Shown one piece after another: positions 50,804-58,779 of a DNA stretch of 64,000 nucleotides. The notes beneath the pieces were generated by a model, which saw nothing but the letters and a program-made list of their open reading frames with translations, searched no databases and was not told where the DNA came from. The DNA is from Nissabacter sp. SGAir0207. GTDB lineage: Bacteria > Pseudomonadota > Gammaproteobacteria > Enterobacterales > Enterobacteriaceae. The stretch's first letter is position 1. Each line of letters starts with the position of its first letter. The DNA is taken from the NCBI RefSeq assembly GCF_005491205.1, contig NZ_CP028035.1, positions 186,001-250,000 on the forward strand, written 5' to 3'. The translations under genes and the position numbers were made by a program.

Positions 50804-51649
50804 TCAGCCTTTGACGCCACCCTCCGTTAAATTGCCTTTGATGAATTTTTCCGACAGGGCATACATCGCGACCACCGGCAGCGCCGTGACCAGCGAGGCG
50901 GCCATCATGCGGCCCCAGATGTAGTCCGGCGTGCTGAACAGCGCGTTCAGGCCGACCGGCAGGGTGAAGTGGCCGGCGTCGGACAGGAAGATTGAGGCGA
51001 ACAGGTAGTCATTCCACGCCACCATGAAGCAGTAGACGAACACCGAAATGATCCCGGAGATCGCCAGCGGCACGGTGATGTAGAAGATGATTTGCAGGCG
51101 GTTGAGGACATCCATCATCGCGGCTTCCTCGATGTCCTTTGGAATGGTGTCGAAGTAGCTCTTCAGCATGAAAATGGCGGTCGGCAGGGTCTGCACCACC
51201 ATGGTGATCACCAGCGCGGTGAGGGTGTCATACAGCCCCAGCGCCGAGATGATTTTGAACAGCGGCACCACCAGCAAAATGCCGGAGAACATATAGACGG
51301 TGTAGAAGCTGGTATTGATGGTGATACGGCCACGGAAGCGCAGGCGCGACAGGGCGTAAGCCCCCAGAATCCCCAGCAGCACCGCAATGCCGGAGGAGAG
51401 CAGCGACACGCTCAGGCTGTTTTTGAAGTAAGAGACGAACGGGAAGATCGTCGGGTTAAAGATGTCCGCATAGTGCTGCCAGGTCCAGGAGGTCGGCAAC
51501 AGCGTTGGGTGCAGTGAGATCGCCTCCTTGGTGCTTTTGAACGAGGTCATCAGCATGATAAAGAAGGGGAACAGCACCACCGCCAGAAAGGCGACCAGCG
51601 CCAGATAGAAGCCAGTGCTGCGCAGCAGCCTGCGTTTATTTGTTGCCAT
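50804..51649 (-). CDS. ycjP: ABC sugar permease YcjP (MalG type)
   Basis: A 281-residue inner-membrane permease of the CUT1 group with about six helices. The EAA loop that docks with the ATPase is IPKDIEEAAMMDVLNRLQ (about residues 170-187). Its first 14 nt overlap the end of ycjO, so the two are translationally coupled. Transport substrate is inferred to be the sugar processed by YcjM/YcjT. Confidence 0.94.
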   Translation of the reverse strand: MATNKRRLLRSTGFYLALVAFLAVVLFPFFIMLMTSFKSTKEAISLHPTLLPTSWTWQHYADIFNPTIFPFVSYFKNSLSVSLLSSGIAVLLGILGAYALSRLRFRGRITINTSFYTVYMFSGILLVVPLFKIISALGLYDTLTALVITMVVQTLPTAIFMLKSYFDTIPKDIEEAAMMDVLNRLQIIFYITVPLAISGIISVFVYCFMVAWNDYLFASIFLSDAGHFTLPVGLNALFSTPDYIWGRMMAASLVTALPVVAMYALSEKFIKGNLTEGGVKG

Positions 51650-52559
51650 TTGGAGTCACCCGTTTTCTCGCCAGGAGGATCACAATGAAGATGATGGCGA
51701 ACAGCACCACCGAGAGCGCCGCCGCTTTACCCAGGTCATTCAGCGCAAAGGCGGTTTTGTAGAGGTACACGCCCAGGATGTTGACCTTGTTGGTCAGCAG
51801 GTAGACGTCGGCGAACATGTAGAACATCCAGATGGCGCGCAGGATCACGACCGTTGCCAGCACGGGCATGATGGCCGGCAGGGTGATCATGCGGAACTTC
51901 TGCCACAGGTTGGCACCGTCCATCTCTGCCGCCTCATACAGCGACTTGTCGATGGTCTGCAAGATGGCCAAAAACGAGATAAAGGCATAGGGGAAGTAGC
52001 GCCAGACAGCGAACAGCACCACCAGCGCAAAGCTGCTCTGCGGGTTGTCGAACCAGAGCGGCGCCCGATCAAACAGGTGCAGGATGTCGCCACCCACCCA
52101 GTTGACGATGCCGTAACCGCTGTTGAACATATATTTCCAGGCGAACACCAGCGAGATGGAGGGCGTCACGTAGGAGAGGATCACCAGCGAGCGCGCCGTC
52201 TTGCGGAAGCGGAACTCCCGGTTGAAGAACAGCGCCACGGCCAGCCCCAGCCCGGTGCTGCCCAGCACCACCAGCGCGGTGTACCAGAAGGTGACCCACA
52301 GTGAGTGGTAGAACTCCGGGTCACTCAGGATGCTCAGGTAGTTGTCGATACCGACAAAGCGATCCTCCAGCAGCGGGTTGAGCGGCAACTTCAGGAAGCT
52401 CAGTTGCAGGTTTGCTACCATCGGGTAGACCACCAGCAGGCCGAGCAAGATCATGCTCGGCGCCAGCAGATACCACGCGAAGGCCGTATCCGTTTTTAAA
52501 CGTTTCCCCAGCCCTGCACGTTTTGCCGGCAGGGGAAGGGTTTGGGAAGCACTCTTCAT
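51636..52559 (-). CDS. ycjO: ABC sugar permease YcjO (MalF type)
   Basis: A 307-residue inner-membrane permease partner of YcjP. The EAA loop is SLYEAAEMDGANLWQKF (around residues 213-229). The first 25 residues are cytoplasmic and basic, slightly longer than in E. coli YcjO (293). It lies 11 nt after ycjN. Confidence 0.94.
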   Translation of the reverse strand: MKSASQTLPLPAKRAGLGKRLKTDTAFAWYLLAPSMILLGLLVVYPMVANLQLSFLKLPLNPLLEDRFVGIDNYLSILSDPEFYHSLWVTFWYTALVVLGSTGLGLAVALFFNREFRFRKTARSLVILSYVTPSISLVFAWKYMFNSGYGIVNWVGGDILHLFDRAPLWFDNPQSSFALVVLFAVWRYFPYAFISFLAILQTIDKSLYEAAEMDGANLWQKFRMITLPAIMPVLATVVILRAIWMFYMFADVYLLTNKVNILGVYLYKTAFALNDLGKAAALSVVLFAIIFIVILLARKRVTPNGNK

Positions 52560-52570
52560 TCGTTGTTCAC

Positions 52571-53863
52571 TCAGCGTTTCTGAATCAGGCTGGTAATGCG
52601 CGCCTGCGTATCGGCCAGCGTGGCGGCCACATCCTTGTTACCGACGGTCACGGCGTTCACCATCTCGCTCAGCGCAGCGGAGCCAGAGATATCGCCCATG
52701 CGGGTGAAGTTCTTCTCACCGACCGAGCCAAACACCTGCACGTTGGCGTACTGGTGCACCAGCTCCAGAGAGAGCGGGCCGAAGGCTTTCACCACCGGGT
52801 TGTTCTGCCACTCACTGTTGTCAGTCACCAGCTTGGTCAGCGGCAGGGCGGCGCCCGGTGACATCAGCACCCAGCGGGTAGCGTTGTCGGACTGCTCCAT
52901 AAAGCTGATGAATTTCTTCGCTGCATCACGCTGTGGCTCTTTCAGCCCGGCGGAGATGGTGAGGGCGGTGACGGTGCCGTAGACCGCCTGCGATTTTTCA
53001 TTCGGCACGGCAAAGCCGATGTCCTGGGCATAGCCCTCGCTGTAGATCGCTGGCAGGATGTAGGTGGAGTAGACGGCCATCGGCACAGTGCCGTTCATAA
53101 AGGCGTCTTTCACCTCCATGATGTCGTTGGAGCCGGGCAGGGTGGTTTTTGCCAGCGTCTTGTAGAAGCTGAGCGCCTCGCTCATGGCCGGGGTATCGAT
53201 GGTGATATTGCCCTCGGCATCAAACACGTTGGCCCCGTTGGAGAGGGCGAACTGCGAGAAGGCCTGTTCAGTCAGCACGCTCTCCGCCGTCGGCAGGCCG
53301 ATGCCATACTTTTTCAACTCGGGCTTGGTAAAGGCGGTGCTGACGGTCAGCAGTTGCTGCCAGTTGGTCGGCTCGCTAAAGCCAGCGTCAGCCAACGCCT
53401 GTTTGCGATACCAGATGCCCTGGATCCAGCCGCTGATTGGCACACCGGTGGCGCTGGTGCCATCCTCGGTCTTCACGATGCGCAGTACGCCGGGGTAGAA
53501 GTTGTCCGGGCCGATGCCGCTGATCACCGCATTGACGGCCTCACGGTCAATCAACTGCTCCTTGTCCATGACCTTGGCGTAGTCATGGCTGGTCTCAATC
53601 ACCGCCGGTAGGGCGCCGCTACGCGCCAGGGTGATGACCTTGGTGTTGTAGGCATCCTCTTCCACCGGCACTGGCTTGACGTCGATGTTGGGGTTCTGCT
53701 CCTCGAAACGGGCGATCAACTCGTTGATCACCGCCTGGCGCTCCTGCTCAACGGAGGAGTGCATAAATTCAATGGTCACTGAATCCGGTTTATCCTCTTT
53801 GCAACCGGTTAAAGCCAGCGAGCAGAGCAAGGCTGAAATAAGCAGACTGTTTTTATTATTCAT
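52571..53863 (-). CDS. ycjN: Sugar-binding lipoprotein YcjN
   Basis: A 430-residue periplasmic solute-binding protein of family 1, anchored by lipidation: the signal ends in LALTGC (Cys about residue 21). The mature part begins KEDKPDSVTIEFMHSS and resembles E. coli YcjN. Two adjacent ATGs (53866, 53863) share an AGGA site; the second has better spacing and gives the E. coli length. It feeds YcjO/YcjP. Confidence 0.94.
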   Translation of the reverse strand: MNNKNSLLISALLCSLALTGCKEDKPDSVTIEFMHSSVEQERQAVINELIARFEEQNPNIDVKPVPVEEDAYNTKVITLARSGALPAVIETSHDYAKVMDKEQLIDREAVNAVISGIGPDNFYPGVLRIVKTEDGTSATGVPISGWIQGIWYRKQALADAGFSEPTNWQQLLTVSTAFTKPELKKYGIGLPTAESVLTEQAFSQFALSNGANVFDAEGNITIDTPAMSEALSFYKTLAKTTLPGSNDIMEVKDAFMNGTVPMAVYSTYILPAIYSEGYAQDIGFAVPNEKSQAVYGTVTALTISAGLKEPQRDAAKKFISFMEQSDNATRWVLMSPGAALPLTKLVTDNSEWQNNPVVKAFGPLSLELVHQYANVQVFGSVGEKNFTRMGDISGSAALSEMVNAVTVGNKDVAATLADTQARITSLIQKR

Positions 53864-53887
53864 CATGATTTCCTTTGCTGGGTGATA

Positions 53888-55567
53888 TTACTTGAGCCAG
53901 TAATAACCGTAGGGCGGCACGGTGAAGTTTTGGCTGGAGGAGAATATTTCACCGCTAATAACATCGGTGAGGTTATTTTCCGGCAACGAAACCTTAACTG
54001 CCTTGTTACTGACGTTAAACAAACACAGCAGGTCGCCGTTATTTTCTTCACCACGACGGAAAGCCAATAACGCAGGGTGTAATTCCACCACCTGCATAGC
54101 GGCATCAGGGTGGAAGGCGGCTAATTTCTTGCGCAGCGCAATCAGGCGGCGCAGGCCAGAAAATATTTGGCTACGCAGCGGGTTGCCGCCGGAAATTTGT
54201 GGCTCAATCTCATCAAGCGCATATTTCTGGCGGTTGATAGCGCGGTTATGGCCAGTGCGCTCCACGCCCTCATTGTCATTGCGCGAGCCAAGCAGGCTCT
54301 GGATGTAAATGGCTGGCACGCCGGGGAAGGCGAGCAGGATGGCATGGGCCAGCATGAAGCGGCGTACCCGCAGCGCATCACTATCCTTCTGGTGGTTCAA
54401 TGCATCCAGGTAAGTGACGTTGATCTCATAGGGGCTGGCGCTGCCATCCGGGTTGTTTTTGTAGGAGACGCGCGCGCCCTCCCGTTCCATCGCCTGAGCC
54501 AGCGCCAGGATCTGATCTTCTGGCAACAGGCCGCGCAACGGGTTGAGGCCGATGCCATCGTGGGAGGAGAGGAAGTTGAAGAAGGTGCAGTGCGGCGCCG
54601 GGATGTCGAGGGCCGCGGCCCAACGGCTCAACGTGGTGGCCTCACCGCAGTGGATGGCGTGAAGCACCAGCGGCGGCAGCGGGAACTGGTACACCATCTG
54701 CGCCTCATCCTGGCCATTGCCAAAGTAACTGATGTTGTCGCGGTGCGGCACGTTGGTTTCGGTAATCAGCACGGTGCCCGGTGCCACAACGTCAGCAATG
54801 GCGCGGAACAGCTTGACCAGCTGGTGCGTCTTCTCCAGGTGGATGCAGGAGGTGCCCGGCTCTTTCCACATGTAGCCCACCGCATCGAGGCGGACATACT
54901 CGGCCCCGCGCGCCAGGTAGCTGAGCAGCACGTTGACCATCCGTTTGAGCACGGCCGGATTGGCGAAGTTCAGGTCGATCTGGTCGGCGCTGAAGGTAGT
55001 CCAGATATGGCGCGTCTCGCCATTCGCCAGCGTGAAGGGCGTCAGCAGTGGGCTGGTGCGCGGCCGGGTCACCTGATGCAGGTCGGTCGCCGGATCCATC
55101 TCAATGAAGTGGTTGTCGAACTCCGGCTGCTGGGCAAGGTAGCCCTGGAACCAAGCGCTCTGGGCAGAGATATGGTTGCAGACGTAGTCGAACATCAGGC
55201 GGGTGCTCTGGTTCAGCTCGCCGATATGCTGCCAATCACCCGCTACCGGGTTCACCTGATGATAATCAATGACCGAGAACCCATCGTCCGAGGAGTAGGG
55301 GTAGAAGGGCAGCAGGTGAACCAGCGAGAAGGTGTTTTTCAACCAGCGGTTATAGAAATGGGTGAAGGTTTTCAGCATCGGCTGGCCGATTTCGCTGAAC
55401 TGATCGGCATAGGTAATTAATACCACGTCCTGTTCATCCCAATGCGCTTTGCGCGCCTGACGAATCACCGCTTTGGCGGATAAGATCAGGTCGGTTAATT
55501 CAGCGGCGTCCTGCTGTGTCAGTGTGTCTTGATAAATAGCGTTAAGGAGAGAGTTTATATTTTCCAT
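53888..55567 (-). CDS. ycjM: GH13_18 glucosylglycerate phosphorylase YcjM
   Basis: A 559-residue sucrose-phosphorylase-like enzyme, equal in length to E. coli YcjM, which phosphorolyses glucosylglycerate. Catalytic residues are Asp228 (RLDAVGY), Glu270 (ITETNVPH) and Asp337 (SSHDGIG). It yields alpha-glucose 1-phosphate, linking to the glg genes upstream. It is the first gene of ycjMNOPQRSTUV; the ATG follows AAGGTG. A related substrate such as sucrose or glucosylglycerol cannot be excluded. Confidence 0.93.
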   Translation of the reverse strand: MENINSLLNAIYQDTLTQQDAAELTDLILSAKAVIRQARKAHWDEQDVVLITYADQFSEIGQPMLKTFTHFYNRWLKNTFSLVHLLPFYPYSSDDGFSVIDYHQVNPVAGDWQHIGELNQSTRLMFDYVCNHISAQSAWFQGYLAQQPEFDNHFIEMDPATDLHQVTRPRTSPLLTPFTLANGETRHIWTTFSADQIDLNFANPAVLKRMVNVLLSYLARGAEYVRLDAVGYMWKEPGTSCIHLEKTHQLVKLFRAIADVVAPGTVLITETNVPHRDNISYFGNGQDEAQMVYQFPLPPLVLHAIHCGEATTLSRWAAALDIPAPHCTFFNFLSSHDGIGLNPLRGLLPEDQILALAQAMEREGARVSYKNNPDGSASPYEINVTYLDALNHQKDSDALRVRRFMLAHAILLAFPGVPAIYIQSLLGSRNDNEGVERTGHNRAINRQKYALDEIEPQISGGNPLRSQIFSGLRRLIALRKKLAAFHPDAAMQVVELHPALLAFRRGEENNGDLLCLFNVSNKAVKVSLPENNLTDVISGEIFSSSQNFTVPPYGYYWLK

Positions 55568-55582
55568 GTTGCACCTTTTTTA

Positions 55583-55596
55583 TGGGAGCGCTCCCA
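55583..55596. promoter_or_regulatory. YcjW-type operator at ycjM
   Basis: TGGGAGCGCTCCCA is a perfect 14-bp palindrome with a central CG. It lies 15 bp upstream of the ycjM start and just downstream of the predicted -10, so a bound LacI-family repressor would block initiation. YcjW, encoded at the other end of the cluster, is the natural candidate. Confidence 0.85.
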
Positions 55597-55602
55597 CGAA
55601 AA

Positions 55603-55631
55603 AGGCTACGCCGCGCTATAAACCAAGTCAA
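55603..55631 (-). promoter_or_regulatory. Predicted ycjM promoter
   Basis: On the minus strand, TTGACT (-35, 55631-55626) and TAGCCT (-10, 55608-55603) are separated by 17 bp. The -10 is weak, as expected for a regulated promoter. The predicted start falls in the operator. Confidence 0.5.
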
Positions 55632-55776
55632 CGGCCCTCCCTGACCGGGGATTAATCGAAAGCCGTTGCCGAGGATTTGTTGATTTATTTGTGAGGGACG
55701 TCAAATTTAATTGCGAAATTTGAGAAATTGAGGCTTCAATTAAATGAATAACTAATTGTATCTCTATTTATATTAA

Positions 55777-56016
55777 TTATGTTTTGCTGGCAGAGTGAGC
55801 GCGATAATAGCGCGGCGCACAGCCAGCAGAGATATCACAGCGCTGGCAGCCGCCGGTACCACAGTCGGCTGCCAGCTGCTCAATTTTCCCCATCCTCTCC
55901 AGTTGTCCGAGCAGGGCGGCCAGTGTCGGCGGCGATAACCGGCTCAAGCGTAGCAGCTCGGCCTGTGACATCGTGCCATGCAGGCAGAGGGTGTGGTATA
56001 GCTCAATCAGCGTCAT
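55777..56016 (-). CDS. feoC: Ferrous iron transport accessory FeoC
   Basis: A 79-residue winged-helix protein of gammaproteobacteria. The C-terminal half has a Cys cluster (DCGTGGCQRCDISAGC) that can bind an iron-sulfur cluster. It stabilises or regulates FeoB. The ATG at 56016 gives the family start (MTLIELYHTLCLHG) and overlaps the feoB stop by 14 nt. Confidence 0.92.
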   Translation of the reverse strand: MTLIELYHTLCLHGTMSQAELLRLSRLSPPTLAALLGQLERMGKIEQLAADCGTGGCQRCDISAGCAPRYYRAHSASKT

Positions 56017-58288
56017 GGCTGGCACTCCGCAGGGCAGTTGGCTGGTAACGCGGCTGGTAGCGCAGGCGGCGCAGGCCAGCAAACAGCAGGGCGTTCACCA
56101 ACAGCACCAACGCAATCCGCCAGAGGGAGGCAACCGGGTGCGCGCTGAAGGTCGCCATCTGGTAGAACAGCGTCGCCAGCGAGTAGGCAATATTCAGCCC
56201 CCAGCCCACGGCAAACGCCATCCAGCCGAGGCTACTCTCACGGGCGATCGCTCCCATCACCGAGACACACGGCAGGTAGAGCAGCACAAAGATCAGGTAG
56301 CTGTAAGCGGAAGCCAGGCTGCCAAATTTCTCGCCCATTGTGCTCATTGCCCCCACTTTCATCTCGCCATCGCCCATGCTGGCGCCAATCGGGTTGGCGA
56401 GAACCCCAAGGCTGAAGGTCTGGCGCACGCTCTGCCAGGTCTCCGCCAGTGCCTGTGCCAGCTCCTCTTGCAGGGAGAAGGCAGCCGGATCAAAGGGTGC
56501 CTCCTGCAACGTTTCGGCGGTGTAGAGCGTATTGAGTGTGCCGACCACCACCTCCTTCGCCAGCGCGCCGGTCACCAGTCCCACCGCTGCTTGCCAGTTG
56601 TCTGGCTGCACGCCCATCGGTGCCAGCAGCGGCGTCGCGACCTGGCTGACCGTCGCCAGCGCCGAGACGTTGAGGGAGTCCGCTGGCTGGCCGCGCAAAG
56701 TGAAGCTGTTCAGCGCGCCAATCAGCAGGCTGGCGAGCACAATCACCCGTCCCGCGCGCAGCACAAAGCCCTTCAGCCGCTGCCAGCTTTGGAGCAACAG
56801 GCTCTTCAGGTGCGGCACATGGTAGACCGGCAGCTCCATCACAAAGGGGGAGGCGTCGCCACGCATCAGGGTGTGGCGCAGCAGCAGCCCGGTCAGGATG
56901 GCGACGGCAATGCCCAGCAGGTAGAGGGAGAAGACCAGCAGCGCGCCATGTCGGCCAAAGAAGGCGGCGGAGAAGACGGCAAAGATCGCCAGCCGTGCGC
57001 CGCAGGAGATGAAGGGTGCCATCATGATGGTGATCAGCCGTTCGCGCGGCGTGTCCAGCGTGCGGGTGCCCATAATGGCAGGCACATTGCAGCCGAAGCC
57101 GACAATCAGCGGCACGAAGGATTTCCCCGGCAGGCCGAGCGACTGCATCAGCCGATCCATCACAAAGGCGGCGCGCGCCATGTAGCCGGAGTCCTCCAGA
57201 AAGGCCAGAAACAGGTACATCAGCCCAATCTGCGGCACCAGCGGCAGCACGGTATTGATGCCGCCGCCGATCCCCTGAGCCAGAAACAGCGTCAGCCACT
57301 CCGGCAGGCCGAGCGTCATGCCCAGCCACTGCACGCCGTGGATAAACAGCGCCACCGAGCCGAGGTCAAACAGCGGTTGCAGCGCGCCGCCCAGGTTAAT
57401 CGCCAGCAGGAACATCAGGTACATCACCAGCAAAAAGAGCGGGATCCCCAGCAGGCGGTGGAGCAGCAGACGATCCAGCCGTTGCGTCAGGCTGTCGGGC
57501 GCGGCGTGCTGGCTGTTGCCCACCGCCTGGCACAGCTCGGCGATGCAGCGGTAGCGCGCATCGGCAATCAGCAGCGCCGGATCCTCCTCCAGTTGGTGGC
57601 AACTCTCCGGCAAGGCAGCCGCGGCGGTACCGGCGGCGGCCAGACAAAAAATGTCCCCCTCCAGCATCTGGAGCGCCAGCCAGTGACGCTGGCTAAGGGG
57701 CTGGCCGTGCGGCAACGCGGCCGCCAGCGCCACGGCCGCCGCCGACAGCGCGGGCGGGTAGTCCACCCGGAAGGGCGCACAGCGCATCGGCAACTGGTCG
57801 ATTTGCTGTTTCAGCTCCGCCACACCACGCGCGCGGGTGGAGACCAGCGGCACCACCGGGCAGCCGAGCCGCGCCGCCAGCGCCGCCGGGTCAATCTCAA
57901 TCCCTTGGTGTTGGGCAATATCCAGCATATTGAGCGCCACGATGCAGGGCACGCCCAACTCACGCAGTTGCAGGGTGAGGTAGAGATTGCGCTCCAGATT
58001 GGCGGCGTCCACCACGTTGATCAGCAGATCCAGCTCACCGCTCAGTACCGTGCGGCAGGCGATCTGCTCATCCAGTGATGCCTGTTCCGACAGCGTTGTC
58101 AGGGAGTAGGTGCCGGGCAGATCAACCAGCGTGACGGCATGGCGGGCCGTGAGGAACCGCCCCTCCTTGCGCTCTACGGTGACGCCAGCCCAGTTGCCGA
58201 CCCGTTGGCGCGCGCCGGTAAGCTGGTTGAACAGGGTGGTTTTGCCGGCGTTCGGGTTGCCGAGCAGGCCGATGGTCAGGGTTTTCAT
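56003..58288 (-). CDS. feoB: Ferrous iron transporter FeoB
   Basis: A 761-residue inner-membrane Fe2+ transporter. The N-terminal G-protein domain has the P-loop GNPNAGKTTLFN (residues 10-21), G3 DLPGTYSL and G4 NMLD. A GDI-like helical region and about 8-11 membrane helices follow, with the two Gate motifs around GFGCNVPAIMGTRT and FISCGARLAIFA. Length is slightly less than E. coli FeoB (773). It lies 29 nt after feoA. Confidence 0.96.
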   Translation of the reverse strand: MKTLTIGLLGNPNAGKTTLFNQLTGARQRVGNWAGVTVERKEGRFLTARHAVTLVDLPGTYSLTTLSEQASLDEQIACRTVLSGELDLLINVVDAANLERNLYLTLQLRELGVPCIVALNMLDIAQHQGIEIDPAALAARLGCPVVPLVSTRARGVAELKQQIDQLPMRCAPFRVDYPPALSAAAVALAAALPHGQPLSQRHWLALQMLEGDIFCLAAAGTAAAALPESCHQLEEDPALLIADARYRCIAELCQAVGNSQHAAPDSLTQRLDRLLLHRLLGIPLFLLVMYLMFLLAINLGGALQPLFDLGSVALFIHGVQWLGMTLGLPEWLTLFLAQGIGGGINTVLPLVPQIGLMYLFLAFLEDSGYMARAAFVMDRLMQSLGLPGKSFVPLIVGFGCNVPAIMGTRTLDTPRERLITIMMAPFISCGARLAIFAVFSAAFFGRHGALLVFSLYLLGIAVAILTGLLLRHTLMRGDASPFVMELPVYHVPHLKSLLLQSWQRLKGFVLRAGRVIVLASLLIGALNSFTLRGQPADSLNVSALATVSQVATPLLAPMGVQPDNWQAAVGLVTGALAKEVVVGTLNTLYTAETLQEAPFDPAAFSLQEELAQALAETWQSVRQTFSLGVLANPIGASMGDGEMKVGAMSTMGEKFGSLASAYSYLIFVLLYLPCVSVMGAIARESSLGWMAFAVGWGLNIAYSLATLFYQMATFSAHPVASLWRIALVLLVNALLFAGLRRLRYQPRYQPTALRSASHDAD

Positions 58289-58317
58289 GGCAGTGGTGTG
58301 CTATCCGGGTAGAGGGA

Positions 58318-58542
58318 TCAGGCGCAGGCCTCAAGCAGCAGGCCAGCCAGATCGCGGCGGCGCAGCATCAGGTTGACGTGGCGAGTCTCAATCTGGATCG
58401 GGTCGCCCAATGGCGCGACGCGCACCACACTAAAGTGCGAACCGGGCAGGATGCCGAGCGCCAGCAGTTTCTGCCGGTAAGCGGGGGGGATCTGCGGGGC
58501 AAAACCCGTGACCCGGTAGTTGTGCTGTGGAAGTAGGGGCAT
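58318..58542 (-). CDS. feoA: Ferrous iron transport protein FeoA
   Basis: A 74-residue SH3-like protein that assists FeoB. Core motifs are [11 protein letters not shown] and [18 protein letters not shown]. The ATG at 58542 is preceded by GAGGTACTT; an upstream open frame to 58671 is leader. First gene of feoABC. Confidence 0.94.
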   Translation of the reverse strand: MPLLPQHNYRVTGFAPQIPPAYRQKLLALGILPGSHFSVVRVAPLGDPIQIETRHVNLMLRRRDLAGLLLEACA

Positions 58543-58657
58543 AAGTACCTCAATTTTCCGCCGGGTGGCGCGGCGGCCAACGGGGGCGGGAGTAGGATAA
58601 ACGAAAGTAAGAATTGTTCTCGCGTGCAATAAAACACCAGAACGGGGTGGCCGCTCC

Positions 58658-58671
58658 CTAATCCAGATCAA
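58658..58671. promoter_or_regulatory. FNR-like site upstream of feoA
   Basis: On the minus strand TTGAT-CTGG-ATTAG matches the FNR consensus TTGAT-N4-ATCAA at 8 of 10 positions. It lies 116 bp upstream of feoA. E. coli feo is activated by FNR under anaerobiosis and repressed by Fur, so the location is meaningful. Confidence 0.55.
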
Positions 58672-58739
58672 AAAACCGTCAGTTTTTAGGCAGGCAATCG
58701 CGCAGGGCTGGGAGGGGGATCGCAGGAAGGAGAGAGGGG

Positions 58740-58772
58740 CCTACGCCCGGCAGGGTGGCTGCCGGGCGTAGG
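58740..58772. terminator. Hairpin downstream of yhgF
   Basis: A 14-bp perfect stem (CCTACGCCCGGCAG paired with its complement) with a 5-nt loop lies 7 nt after the yhgF stop. Only a C/T-rich tail follows on that strand, so it may be a Rho-independent terminator of reduced strength. Confidence 0.6.
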
Positions 58773-58779
58773 TAGGCAA

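Noticed and set aside
58603..58621. Fur box before feoA as an annotated feature
   Set aside because: Only 11 of 19 positions match, too few for a firm call; mentioned only as part of the feo finding.
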